DNA of 64,000 nucleotides, from the NCBI GenBank assembly GCA_020698575.1, contig CM036251.1, forward strand, positions 9,464,288-9,528,287. The letters run 5' to 3'. Under the pieces are notes generated by a model. The model made no database searches, had not been told where the DNA came from, and saw nothing but the letters and a program-made list of their open reading frames with translations. How positions within the stretch are numbered: the stretch's first letter is position 1; the number at the start of each line of letters is the position of its first letter. Source of the stretch: Bostrychus sinensis. Taxonomy: Eukaryota > Chordata > Actinopteri > Gobiiformes > Eleotridae. This document shows positions 54,301-64,000 of this stretch, piece after piece. The translations under genes were made by a program, and so were the position numbers.

Positions 54301-55650
54301 CAACAAAAAACATACAGTAAACGGTGGATGACAGCAACTCCCCATGTCTGACTTTATTTAACATGTCTTACATTTAATAAGATTTAAGATAACTTGGGCT
54401 AATTAGATTAAATTGAGTCCTGAAGAGCAATGTCTATAGTCTACATCAGTAGAACCAGGGGTTCTTGAATTTATTTCATAATTTACTTTAAAGTTGGTAA
54501 AAAAATATTTGTGATCTTTTCTTTTTATTTGAATTATATTTTGCAACATCTTTTTGGGATTAATAACTTTTTTAAAATAAGTAGTTAGGCAAATCATTTT
54601 ACATTTTCTTGTTCTAAATTTAAAACAAGTTTACGATTATTATTATTATTTTATTTAGAACATAACATATATTGTAAAATAACTGAATGTATTATGAGTT
54701 TATATTATATAATTATAGTTTTATTTTATATTTATAGTTTAAAGGCAGGCAGATTATTACAATTTTTTTTATCCTGAAAAAGAAGAATTATTGACAAGTA
54801 TGAGGGAGGGGGTACTTATGGGACAACAGAAGGCGCAGGGAGTACACAAGACAAACAAGGTTGAGAACCACTGGTCTACATAATCTAGACATAGTTTTTT
54901 ATTTTATTCAAAGAGTTTTCCCTAGAGTTTTTTGGTCTAACTCATGCAGATTCTGGGGTTGAGGAGCTACGTATATTTTAATTTTTGCTCCAGGGTGTAA
55001 TCAGGAGTGCCAGAGGTCGTAGCATATTTTGATTTTAAATGGGATTTTTAACAAGCTCACACTGACTGCGCATAGTCTACCATTGTTTCAGGGCATCATC
55101 ATTTATCACTGACATTGAGAAACAGCCCAGACACATAAAGTTTCACCATAATCATATAATAGTTTGAGGCCAAATCTGAAATGAAGCAGCAGAGTGAAAA
55201 ACTGCTCTGATTTTAATGCCAGTATGTGCCATGTTGTATTTTAGACACAATGAGGCTGCACTAAACCGACTTTCCAAAGATAAATTGCTTCTGTTGAAAG
55301 ACTCTGACAGCTTTATCTCTGCTTTATAATGCAAACGATAAGGCAATTATGGAGCAGGTTCAGTGGTTTTGTGGTTTTCCTTGGTGGCCCGCAGCAGACA
55401 AGGCTGGCAGTAAAAAGTACTGTACATCCTGAATTGAAAACATGTAGAGCACAGAATTAGAAGCACACAAACATCTCCTCTGTAATGGTCTGAAGCACAT
55501 GTTTATGCCGGTGGGGATTAAAAAGCAAAAAGCTGCCAATCATCAAAGCCTCAAGAGGAAAAAGCTCAGTGAAGGAAAATACTGTAGAAGGAAAAGTGTC
55601 CTACCGCTCAGATGGTAGCCGGATATATCCTCACTGTTGGGCGAGGACAT
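33356..55650 (-). CDS. syt12: synaptotagmin-12 (7 coding exons, complete)
   Basis: An atypical synaptotagmin of secretory and synaptic vesicles. Coding exons (minus): 55650-55605, 54235-54042, 53214-52810, 38790-38575, 37657-37537, 35380-35247, 33529-33356. They join in phase to 1290 bases, 429 residues plus stop; mammalian SYT12 is slightly shorter. After a 24-residue N-tail with PPGWEV there is one membrane segment (about 25-44), then a WKLWKSG linker. A Ser-rich linker (NRSISTDSLSSISS) lies where rat SYT12 has a PKA site. C2A spans about 152-275 and C2B about 290-420. The end is THWNQMLATLR..SMWHPLRRI. The Ca2+-binding loops lack most of the five aspartates of classical synaptotagmins, so Ca2+-independent action is likely. 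Untranslated upstream exons were not found. Confidence 0.95.
34149..34865 (+). mobile_element. GGCTGGAGCCTATCCCA retroposon, split by a MITE
   Basis: 34149-34346 begins GTGGCTGGAGCCTATCCCAA and has CAATTTAGAGTCACCAGTTCACC. The sequence continues at 34772 with AGGAAGGACATGCTGACTCC and GGGATCAAACCCAGAACC. This is a very common fish non-LTR/SINE tail. The interruption is the element at 34347-34761. Confidence 0.75.
34347..34761 (+). mobile_element. MITE family A, inside the retroposon
   Basis: Starts CCCGGTTGGCCAGACA, ends AGGCTCGCCAGACT. The flanking 10 bases ACTGTAACAC are identical on both sides (34337-34346 and 34762-34771), which fixes the insertion. Related copies: 9005-9367 (inverted), 51806-52393, 61815-62330. 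Confidence 0.8.
36430..36665 (+). mobile_element. LINE 3' coding remnant
   Basis: GGACATGTACAGAGGAGG ... GATGTGAAGTTAGTTGGTGTGAGAGAAGAGGATGC ... CCCTGAAAAGGAAAAGG. The same phrase occurs inverted at 56320-56460, and translates to a DVKLVGVREEDAGDRA-like tail known from the end of non-LTR reverse transcriptase proteins in fish. No full frame remains. Confidence 0.6.
36875..37430. mobile_element. CAGGGTTCATAC family element, copy 3
   Basis: Begins CAGGGTTCATTACCAATAATT and ends CCATGACTGTACGAACCCTG, with the same interior as 17816-18374. It ends about 100 bases from syt12 exon 5. Confidence 0.8.
39294..41170 (-). mobile_element. RTE-clade (Rex3-like) LINE, 5' truncated
   Basis: A non-LTR retrotransposon in minus orientation. 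Its 3' end is a (GATG)n tail (39294-39318), as known for Rex3. The 12-base ATTGCAGGTGGT flanks both ends exactly (39282-39293 and 41171-41182), a target-site duplication. The endonuclease part is missing, so the copy is 5' truncated at about 41170. Confidence 0.85.
39329..41115 (-). pseudogene. Rex3-like reverse transcriptase, truncated and frameshifted
   Basis: Reverse transcriptase of the LINE, which copied its RNA at a nicked target. The long frame (41115-39766, 449 residues) has the RT blocks in order: LFKKGDRRVCSNYRGITLLS, CGFRPGRGTVDQLF, FVDLEKAFDCVPR, GLRQGCPLSP and the catalytic LLFADDVVLLA. At 39766-39769 a frame change leads to a second frame (39769-39329) with the C-terminal part (GHELWVM, LRWLGHMFRMPPGR, GRPRTRWRDYV). 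One lost base near 39770 explains the break. No endonuclease domain. The good RT motifs suggest a fairly recent insertion. Confidence 0.85.
41236..41700. repeat. CTGGTTTAGTC array, reverse orientation
   Basis: About 40 degenerate units of AAACCAGGACTAA / AACCAGGTCTAA, period near 11-12 bases, the reverse complement of the array at 12540-12960. It lies inside the hAT-like element 39233-41728. Confidence 0.85.
43677..44178 (+). mobile_element. Tc1-like deletion derivative with transposase relic
   Basis: Ends CTATATTTCCAAAAGTAT and ATACTTTTGGAAATATAG are perfect inverted repeats. Only about 500 bases remain. 43814-44020 reads LWEQFGDGHFLFQHDC, then SPDLNLTKHLWDELERRL, the region of the second and third catalytic residues of a Tc1-like transposase. 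The first two thirds of the gene are gone. It is a different family from the elements at 22595 and 46540. Confidence 0.85.
45382..45843. mobile_element. CAGGGTTCCTGC family element
   Basis: Left CAGGGTTCCTGCAGGTATCAGCAAG and right ATGCCCCATGGGAACCCTG are inverted. Inside are repeats of TTTAATGC. Fragments occur at 5612 and 17478 in catalase introns. Related in its ends to the CAGGGTTCATAC family. Confidence 0.75.
46540..47137 (+). mobile_element. Tc1-like element, 3' truncated, same family as 22595
   Basis: Left TIR CAGTGCAAAGAAAAAGTACTGGCACC after a TA. It follows the 22595 element base for base until about 47137, then stops; there is no right TIR. The 46902-47137 frame is an intact N-terminal DNA-binding domain (MPRTKELSEDLRVRIVDLHK, GSGRPVK) that includes the stretch deleted from the other copy. 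No catalytic domain, so it is a pseudogene. Confidence 0.85.
47333..47398. repeat. 66-base perfect-ended hairpin
   Basis: CAGGGTTTGACACTGACTTTT and AAAAGTCAATGTCAAACCCTG are inverted with one mismatch. The inner CACAGGACACTGTG is itself a partial palindrome. It resembles a minimal hAT-type element reduced to its TIRs. Confidence 0.75.
49380..50480. repeat. repeat remnants in syt12 intron 3
   Basis: 49380-49600 is a copy of the TTGTTCTATGAGG family (also 1690-1860, 55850-56060). 50325-50480 has AGCCGATATCAATCGACC, then a SINE-tail phrase GGACCCACAGTAACACGG..GGACATGCAGACTCCAC. The 49650-50320 stretch between is unrecognised. Confidence 0.55.
51806..52393. mobile_element. MITE family A
   Basis: Left TAGCCTGGTAAGCCAGACAAC and right GGGCTGGCTGGCCAGGGTA are inverted. 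The interior (CTTTTCCTATTCTATACAAG, GGGACATAAGCAGTGCACCGCTG) is shared with 61815-62330 at high similarity. It ends about 420 bases from syt12 exon 3. Confidence 0.8.
53215..54041 (-). other. syt12 intron 2
   Basis: Contains an old SINE piece at 53880-53980 (CAAATGCCCTCCCTGATGCAACCCTCTGCC, GTGGCTGGATTTTTAAG), of the same family as 38990, 59755 and 61270. 53281-53770 has a paired motif (CATTCATGTGGTCCTC and, reversed near 53760, GAGGACCACATGAATG) that may be the ends of a 490-base inverted-repeat element. Confidence 0.55.
54236..55604 (-). other. syt12 intron 1, with a hAT-like element
   Basis: 54450-54880 looks like an old hAT-like element: right end GTACACAAGACAAACAAGGTTGAGAACCACTG, left CAGTAGAACCAGGGGTTCTTGAA. 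55130-55600 is higher-complexity, repeat-free DNA beside the start-codon exon and may be regulatory. Confidence 0.55.
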
Positions 55651-57900
55651 GGTGCAGCAGCCAGCCTGGAAAATAATATACATGAAAATAAGTACAGTGC
55701 ACACAGTGATTCTCGGTCAATTCTTGCACCTTTATGCCGATTTTTCGTCAGGGTACATGTCCGGGCAACCATGTGACTGAAGGACCCCAGCTTCACTAAC
55801 CATCTTTTAGCAGTTTGGGCTCTTACTCTGCAGTTCATATTAAACATCCAAAATCGCTTTATCTCAGCTGCAAAAGCTCAAAACAGCAATAAAAAGATTT
55901 TGCTCATTCTCTGAAACTCATAGAACAAAAAATCAACGCATTTTGTAGCTTTCCCCAAGCTCTACTTGCACAGTGTGTTTGATTGAGATTGGTTTTCTCA
56001 AAAAAAAAAAAAAAAAAAAGCTCTGTTAACTGTTCTCACTGTCCAATTATAACACATTTGTTTCTGTTTTAGTAAGCATTACTAAAACAAATGGATATAC
56101 ATATTAAGAAAAGCAGCCCTACATATCGGTCCCAAAAAAATCGGCCATTGGCTGCTCTCAATTCAAAAAATTGGTATCAGCCATAGAAAAACCCATATCA
56201 GTCAACCTCTAATTTCTAGCATTAATTCATTTTAATTGCAATTATTATCGCTTACAATTATAGAAACCAAAAGTTTGTGTTGCATAAAATAATGTAAAGT
56301 TCTACTTCTGGCTCTATCGGTCTCCATCTAACCCTATCCTTTGCATCCTCTTCTCTCACACCAACTAACTTCATGTCTTCTTTCACTACATCCATAAATC
56401 TCCTTTTTGGTTCTTCCTATAGGCCTCCTACCTGGCACTTCACCATCCTTTTACCCATACACTCTCTATTTAGGGATGTAACAGTTTCGGCAATATTGTG
56501 TTATTGCAATATCAAAAGTCTCACAATATTGTTGAAGCCTTTTACAATATCCAATGGGGCTAAAATGCATTGTTTTGTAGCAGCAGAGTGGTAAAAAGCA
56601 GAGGGTACTACATAGACCATGATCCTTTGCTCTGGTTAAGTGCAGCCAACATGAGAAAACTGTTGTGATTAAACACTTATGTAGTCCTAATCTTTTGAAA
56701 TATCACAATAATTAATGCACTAAAGGCTTGTCAGGGCATTTTTGAATCTTGAGCATTTCTACAAAACCATGAGCCTGCCTACAATATCTCTATAAATATC
56801 GTACCATGAGTTTAAAATTGTGTTAATACCGTGCCATGAGATTTGGAAATGGTTACATCCCTAGACACTATCCCTCCTCTGTGCCATAAATTATAACATA
56901 ATCATAACGGTTGAAATAAATACATGCTCTATTAATCTATATAGTTTTTTGAAGTGAACTACTGAAATAATATCACTTTTCCAAAATATTCAAAAATGTA
57001 TTCATGTGTGCCTGTATTTGTCATGCATATAAATATGATATCTTCTCAGTATGCATTCGAGGTAAGCAGTATCACTTCTGTGTTGCTATTCTGCCCCAAA
57101 AACTGCAAAATAGAAGAATATGAAAGAGTTCAGGTTGTGTGTGACTCATTCTTAGTCCCAAACCCCTCCTCCTCCTCCTCCTCGTCCTCCTGCACCGTGT
57201 GTTGGAATCTCCCCATTTCTCAGAGGCTCGGCGAAAACCGGAGCATTACACTAATGATATAGAGGCAAAGAGAGCTGAAGGGGGGGTAGGCTCAATTCTG
57301 CTGAGCGCTTTGCAGACCACAGCCATGCAGTCCAATTAAAGTGGCTGACGCAGTGCAGGGCCCACTGACAGCTGCTGATGTGCCGTTAGGAAAGCATGGG
57401 GATTCTCCGACAGAGAGAGGGGGGAAGCTCTGCGCACCATCACCACCACCACCTCCCCCCATCCCCAACATCAGCATCAAGCCTGGATCAGCACAGCGTA
57501 ACAAGTGACTTATACTGGAGGACAGGAGAAGACGAGAGGAGCAGGAAAGGAAAGATAAAGACGGGAAAGACCAGTGGAAAGGGCATGCCAGTTTAATTTT
57601 AGAACAAAAACAATGCAAAAGCTGAGTGGGTGCTCCCGTGGGTTAGAGGCTGTTGTGATAATTACAATGTTTAAATAAGGAAAAACAAACAAATTCATAA
57701 CATACAACATTCAAACATAACATACAAACCAAAATCATGGGTTGTGAATATGTTCAATTCTGGTCACCTAGAACAGTGCTGCAAGAAACATAGAAAAAGA
57801 GATTTTTATTTCCTTCAAGTTTTAGCCATGATGCCATTTTACTACAAAATGGTAAACAACTGTGAGGAATCAGTGGAAACAGAGAAAATAACTTGAAAAT
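55651..57900. other. region just upstream of the syt12 start codon
   Basis: 55850-56060 is an inverted copy of the TTGTTCTATGAGG family, 56100-56215 a TATCGG-type fragment, and 56320-56460 an inverted copy of the LINE remnant at 36430. 57160-57580 is locally GC-richer with a (TCC)n run (57166-57188) and a CACCATCACC stretch; it may hold a 5' untranslated exon or promoter of syt12, but no splice donor could be assigned. Confidence 0.4.
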
Positions 57901-58800
57901 AATTGCTTTGGTGTCACTATATATAAGTTTGCATCGATTAAGCTATTAAGAGATTAGACTATTACCTTACTGCTATGTGTGTTATACATGAGTTTAGTAC
58001 ATACTAACATCTGTTTTTATATTCAGAATTTCCTGAGGCGGACAGCTCATTAGTGAATGACTCAAGCAAAAGTAAAAGATTTTTCTGTGTGCATCTCTGA
58101 TGTGTCATTTTCTGGGCAGATTTCTTTCACACCAGCGCCTCATCTGATAACATCCCTCATAAGGTTTGTCATCCTCCACTGCACACGACTGTCTAAAGGC
58201 TGGTTTAAATACAAAGATATGCTTGAAATAAATATCTTGTCAAAATGTTCAACAGTAAAGCAAGATGCAATGAGTGTTAAGTGGTGTTTGGATAATGCAG
58301 TTTGTTTGATCAAGTGAAAAGAGGTAATCACTGTCAAATAGAAACATAGATTCAACAAAGATTCGAGTAAAGGGTTATGGCACTTACAGCTTTCTCATCT
58401 TCACTTTCTCTGCAAACAACTTCAGCCACATGGTGCAATATGTTTTAAATATGACGTGCATTAATTAACAAAAGACAAAGTTCTGCATAAACAAGGTGGT
58501 TTGGGGCAAAAAGTAATTGATTGACTTCATGTGTGTACTGTCAGTGATTGTGAAAAGTACATTAGTGAGCGTCTTTGCATACAATACAAGCATTTTGCAG
58601 CATCAGTTAAAAGTTACAAGTCACTGGATGCTGCTGTAACAAATACCAAATAACTGGAATAAATCAAAGTAATACACAAATTTTTTGAGCCTGTGCTTCC
58701 TCATTATAGAGGAGCATGCAAGAAACATACATATCCCTAAAACTGCAAACCCTAAATTAGTAAGGTAGGCTATATAAAAAATGTAACAAAGCATAGATCT

Positions 58801-59349
58801 GCACAACAAAACTTTATAGCTCCAGCTTTTTTTTATTTTATTTTCACCACAAGTGACGTTTCGGGCATTGCCCTTCATCAGGCATGAAATGTGCATTAGA
58901 GGCACAACCTCACTTTGAGCTTAGCAGGAGCACCTTTATTTATTTGTGAAAACTTTGTACCCAGAAGAAAAATATTTTCCCTTGATATTGCATTTCATTA
59001 TGACGGTTTACACCTGATGGTCCTGTCATGTAATATTCAAGTAATATTGATATATTGTATATTGTAATATTTCATTATTGCAGTCTGGATTTTTCATGTA
59101 ATCAATATTCATTCATTCTTAGAACAGGGAATGTTCACTTTCCTATAGCTCTTCATTGTGGCATTTCTGGTGCTATGTGTGATTGTAACTTGAATATATC
59201 ACATGACACACTAATCAGGTGACTTCTTAGCCTGATAAAAGGAGGCGTGGCTATATTACACATTTCATATCTGATGAAGGACAAGCTCCTGAAATGTCAC
59301 TTGTGGTGAAACAATTATTAAAAACCTGGAGCTAAAAAGTATTGTGTGA
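58801..59349. mobile_element. inverted-repeat element with TTCATCAG/CGAAACGTC-type arms
   Basis: Arms 58801-58910 and 59240-59349 are reverse complements over about 100 bases at roughly 80 percent by eye (TTTCACCACAAGTGAC(G/A)TTTC, CCTTCATCAG, ATGAAATGTG). The GATGAAGGGCAATGCCCGAAACGTC-like phrase is widely spread in fish repeats and gene tails. No coding content between the arms. Confidence 0.7.
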
Positions 59350-59754
59350 ATCCTACACTTTGTCACTTTTTGACATTTTTGATCCAGATCACAATCAAAA
59401 ATATTTGTGTGGATGTGCGTGTCTTTTCTCTTATTTGTTTAGATAAAAAAGTAGGCTATAATTCATTAGTAAAATGCAATTGACCACTTTAGACATATCC
59501 ATTATACCAGCGATTTTATCTGTCTGGTTTTATCCATGATCTTTTTGTGACCTCCTTTTTTATTTAATTAGTTTAAGGTATTTTATATACATTATTTTAC
59601 TTAGCCCTTTATGGTACATTTTAAAATTTCCCCCATGGACCACATTTGGGTCTTTGAGTTTGAGTTGAGAATCACTGCCTTGTAGTAATATGATAATATA
59701 ATATATGATAATATACTAAAACATTATCTTAGCACTCACTTAAGCAAGTCTTTT

Positions 59755-59850
59755 TTTTCTGGATGCCCTTCCTGATGCAACCCTCTCAATTTATCCAGGC
59801 CTGGGACAGTACACTGGACTCTAAACCCTTGTGGCTGGATTATACAAAGA
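59755..59850 (+). repeat. SINE fragment
   Basis: GGATGCCCTTCCTGATGCAACC ... AGGCCTGGGACAGTACACTGG ... TTGTGGCTGGATTATACAAAG. Same family as fragments at 38990-39110, 53880-53980 and 61270-61345. Confidence 0.6.
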
Positions 59851-60559
59851 AAAGGCAGCTGTTTTTTGTCAAAGTGGGTAAGTCACTTGTAAAATGGCTC
59901 TATATTACATTAGATTATGTGTTTTTCTTACTGATGGACCTAGATGTAACTCACAGCCTACACAGCCGACAGTGTGAACCAGACGGCTAAATTAAATCTA
60001 GCCTCCATCAACACTGCAGTTTTACAGTTTTAATATCACACCACACATATCTGAGAACAAGTATCAGCTTCTGTGCGGGGGCTGCTGTGTGTTTGCTCAA
60101 AGATTAGATTAAGCAACTCAAGTAATAATTTAACCACCTGGAGATTGACTGTAAAACAGCTCTTTTACCATCAATTGTAAATAATATTGCTTTTAAAGTC
60201 TTATTATAGCCACAGATAAGGAATATAAACATTTGCTAAAAAACTGTTAAAGTCAATCCATTGTAACATAAAGCCTGTCTTTCTCTGGTCCAGCTAAATT
60301 GAGGTAGACATTCTATTGTAAGAAAAACATCTTATTTTATGGATCTGTTAATTTGAGTTTGCAGAGAATGCTTGGATTAACCCTCTCCAGGCAGGCATTG
60401 CAGATTTGCAACAGCTAAATGCTCATTACCTAATTACAAAAAAAAAAAAAAAGAATTGTTTATTACTACCCCATATGATAATGTCCCCCAAATATCAGAT
60501 TTTTCCTGTTACTAAAACTTAATTTGAGCCTGAGAGGGATAAGAATCTGTCGCCCCCTG

Positions 60560-60945
60560 CTGAAAACAGTGGGGAATGGACAAGGCATAAAATGGCAAAT
60601 TAGCACAGGTATTAGCAACATGACGCTATCAGTTAGATAAATGAGCTGACTGCTTCATAGTGACGGCAATTTGAGAGCTAAAAATATTAGAATGAGTCCA
60701 ATGACAGTGCATGGGCTTTAGAAACGTGCAGGAGCACTTCCTGGTTTCACGTGTCTATGTAGAGCTGTGGACCAAACATTTTCAGTTCGTTAGAAGACGA
60801 CGGGCTCAGCTTTCATGTTTCATTACGCAAACATACGTGAATCAAAAAATACTACTCCAGGTATGTTTTTGAGACGCAAACAACAATATAACATGGTTAA
60901 AAGCTCAAAAAAGTTGATTTAGCATAATAGGGGACCATTTCTTTT
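60560..60945 (-). mobile_element. AAAGGTCCCCTATTATGC family repeat, inverted copy
   Basis: Ends TTTAGCATAATAGGGGACC. The interior has GAGCTGACTGCTTCATAGTGAC and GGAGCACTTCCTGGTTTCA, the reverse of the copy at 10518-11575. Unlike that copy it is not interrupted. Confidence 0.75.
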
Positions 60946-61269
60946 GTTTTATTCATTTTATTGTGTTTTATATTCATCTTAGTCTTTTTTAGTATATTTG
61001 CTTTATAAAATCTGTAAAACGCTTTGAAGTGCTATAGAAACAGAGGGATGGAGGAAACAGCCCTGAGCTGGGATTTTAACATTCTACTTATTGGTATGCA
61101 CTCTGCATGGTGAGCTTTAAGCCCTATAAAACATAAAATGAACTTGATCGACTCAAATATTGATTTAGCATACTGTATGTTAAGAGAGAGCACCTGTTGC
61201 AACACTGACACCTCCACTAGGGTTTTTGGCTGAATGTGTATTTAGGTGACTGTTGTCTTTTATGCAAGG

Positions 61270-61345
61270 AGGAGCAGCCCTCTCAATTTAACCAGGCTTG
61301 GGACCAGCACAAAAAGTGGCTTGTGACTCTTGTGGCTGGATTGAA
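61270..61345 (+). repeat. SINE fragment
   Basis: CCCTCTCAATTTAACCAGGCTTGGGACCAGCACAAAAAGTGG .. CTTGTGGCTGGATTGAACAAAG, as at 59755-59850. Confidence 0.6.
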
Positions 61346-61814
61346 CAAAGAACCACTGTCAAATGAAAAATAAAAATTTAAACAGCCTCTACACTTTGAT
61401 GATGTAAAATTCTTGAAAAGACTGTAAAGCTATTTATTTATTCAGTATAAACAAACCTTGAAGCTTTGAAGTTTGTTTGCTGCCTGTCATTCAGAGACAA
61501 ATCTCTAACCTAGTCATAAATAAACCCAACAATTTGATGAATGTATTTCAAAGTACTTTGTTCTCTCTGGTTTTCTGTTATAGAAGCTGCAACAAAACCT
61601 ACGTGAGTGGAAAAGAAACTGCTTCATGAAAACCAAGCAGCCTCCTCCTGAGTCTCCAGAAGAACCTAGAGCCCCATAAACAGCAGCAAACCTCTGAAGA
61701 CAGGAGTTCAGTCTGCACACTGCATGTCAATGTACCAAAGAGGCTTAGAGTTACATATAAAAGGACAGAAGAGAAAAATGAACAAGGAAACTAAATAGAC
61801 GCTTTAAGAATAGC

Positions 61815-62330
61815 CTGGCCGGTCAGACACTCTTTTCCTATCCTATACAAGTTAGTCTAGTACCCCTTCATTTAAATTTAGATTTTATGGGTAGAACAAT
61901 CACAGGCGGAGTAACCAATTAGAGAAACAAAGGGCGGGACATAAGCAGTGCACCGCTGCCCTGTAACAAAAACAAACATGGTTTCTTGCTGGTTTTGCCA
62001 TAAAACACCAGAATTCAACGTATTATGAGCAGCTCTGTACTTAATTCTGAACGGGGACAGCAGCAGAAGCCAGTTGTACAAAGACCTGTGGAAAAAGTCA
62101 GTTTGTTTGAATGTGAAGTAGATTTCACAGTTGTTAAAAAGGAAACAGGGTGAAGACTGGCTGAACAACAATGTGGACTTCAGCAGAATCAACAGGCGAC
62201 GAAGGAAAGCGCTAAACGCTGTTAATCAGGTCAGAGAAGTTATAAAATTAGCTTGGAATTAGCCTGCGCTCCCTTGGTTGGTTCCATAGTCATAAGACGT
62301 GCTGCATATAAACGGCTGTGATAGGCCAGT
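61815..62330. mobile_element. MITE family A
   Basis: Starts TAGCCTGGCCGGTCAGACAC and follows the element at 51806 for about 500 bases (AGGGCGGGACATAAGCAGTG, GATAGGCCAGTTCCAAATTGATCA). The right end is not clear. Confidence 0.75.
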
Positions 62331-64000
62331 TCCAAATTGATCAAGGAGCCATAATAACGTACCAAAGGCGCAATCCCAAACAAAAGATACATTTTTGAAT
62401 TATTGTTGTCAAAAGCATTGATATATTTGGGTTGCTGCAGTTTAATCCCCACTGCCTACATTAAACCTGTGCACATCACTATTTTGTATTGTATATTGTA
62501 TATTGTCAGTGATTCCCAGTGATGGGTTGGTTGAGATTTACACAGTAGTTTTTATATTCACCTTTTTTGAAGCCTAAATATTGTTTTAACCACATGGCAT
62601 GGAGAAATAATACTTAGAAATTTAGGCTACAATAAAAAGAACAAAATTGGGTCCCACAGTCAGACCATTTTAGAAACACGGCTCTATTTTGCTGGGACTG
62701 AGAAAAAAAAACTGAAAAAAGTCTATAGTCTGCAATGTTTTATATTTAATACATAATTTGTTTTAGTGAGCAGGACCGCTAATCCAGATAATAACAGCAT
62801 CTACAGTATAATAGGATACAGGGTCATTTGAGGCACTAGCGTATCAACATGCAAATGGTGAATGCCAGACAAATTTAACGTCTTAGTGCTGTGCAAGCAG
62901 TCTTTTACAATATCCGCATAAAAGAAATAATGTAGAAGAAGAAGCTGGTCATCTGGCCTCTCTCCCCCAACAACTGATCAATCAACTCTGCTTTTAATCT
63001 CAGCCAATGGCTCATAATCAAATGAACTGGCTCAATAGTGCACTCTGTGAATGCAGCAGTCTCTCTCTCTCTCTGCACCTCTCTCGTTCCTGTCTGTGTT
63101 CCTGCCAGATAGCCTTTGACTTTCTGGTTTAGACAGCTCATTTGGTGCATGGTTAAGTAAAAGTAACACCACATCGGCTGAAGCAGATTTTTAAATGTCA
63201 GAGCTTGAGCAGAGAAGGACCTGAAGTAAATTAATATCCGGCTCACTCTGAGAGATACAAGAAGCCAAAGAAGATCACTGTAACGATGCCAATGAAGCCT
63301 ATATAATAAATATAGTCAACAGGTAAGATTTAGATATGACTCGTCCATACTGAGTGAAGTATTGGCTACAAAACACTATTTGCGCTCGTCTGTCTTTAGA
63401 AAATAGACATTTACAGCTCCATAAAAGCAAAGTTCCTTATATTTTAAGGCAGAACTCAGTAACTTTTTTGCCTTAAATAAACTGTTTTGAAGTCCGTGTC
63501 ATGGTTAAATGAGTTGTTGTGGGGTAAATGAAGCATCCAGCATCTCCCCCTGGTGTCTCGGGGCTGAAAATGACACTTGCAGGTCTGAGTGTTGCCCGAA
63601 GTCTCAGGGCACGTCACGATTAGCAAAACAACAAACTAGCGATGGCTTCATTTCTCAATTTTCGTCGTGGCAGAATGGCCCAACGGAAGAAAAAAAAACT
63701 TTGTATAGTTGTGATGGGGGGAAAATGAAAGTGAAGCCAAGTAAGGGATCACAATAGGAGTCAATTGGACATAGGAGTATTTACAGTATTACTTTACTTC
63801 AAAATGTAGCGAACTCTATAGAGGAAAATAAGGCAAAACAGCAAAGAAACGAGCAGAGTTCTGCTTAAAAATGAATGCACCTAGGTTTGTTCACTGACAA
63901 CAGAATATCCCTGATTGGCAAAAACATGCATCTAAAAGGTTTATTGGTCCATGCCCATAGTGAATGAATGGCCAGACTCAAAAACTGTTAGTCAGTGTAA
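62331..64000. other. right edge, no gene recognised
   Basis: 62930-63260 is repeat-poor with a short (CT)n run (63059-63075) and may be a conserved non-coding stretch. The rest shows no exon, RNA gene or clear mobile element. Confidence 0.4.

Noticed and set aside
57396..57596. Frame with a His run
   Set aside because: Low-complexity CAC repeats with no family likeness and no splice context.

Overview
The window looks like a piece of a ray-finned (teleost) fish chromosome. It has short exons with GT-AG splice signals spread over long AT-rich introns. It carries a dense set of fish repeats: Tc1-like transposons, a Rex3/RTE-type LINE, tRNA-derived SINEs and many short hAT-like elements. Two complete vertebrate genes and one partial gene were found, all on the minus strand. 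Exon borders were set by splice sites, reading phase and continuity of the protein. The species cannot be told from the sequence alone.

Layout from left to right. 634-834 is the first coding exon of an IFITM/CD225 (dispanin) membrane protein whose remaining exons lie off the left edge. 1.96-3.64 kb is an unexplained, CpG-richer block. 4641-20675 is catalase (cat): 13 coding exons, 525 residues, a compact promoter with GC and CCAAT boxes, and one GC-AG intron. 20.8-33.3 kb is a gene desert in which three Tc1-like loci in a row each show an inverted duplication. 33356-55650 is synaptotagmin-12 (syt12): 7 coding exons, 429 residues, one membrane segment and two C2 domains. Its 14 kb intron 3 holds a LINE inserted inside a hAT-like element. 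55.7-64 kb is the region upstream of syt12; no gene was recognised there, only repeats and some higher-complexity DNA that may be regulatory.

The three genes have unrelated jobs: membrane-based innate defence, peroxisomal hydrogen peroxide removal, and vesicle trafficking. Nothing suggests they act together. The main interest is in the mobile DNA: inverted (fold-back) Tc1 copies that could form long hairpins, several cleanly dated nested insertions with target-site duplications, and a short tandem motif carried inside hAT-like elements. No CRISPR array, structural RNA gene or defence-type gene cluster was seen.
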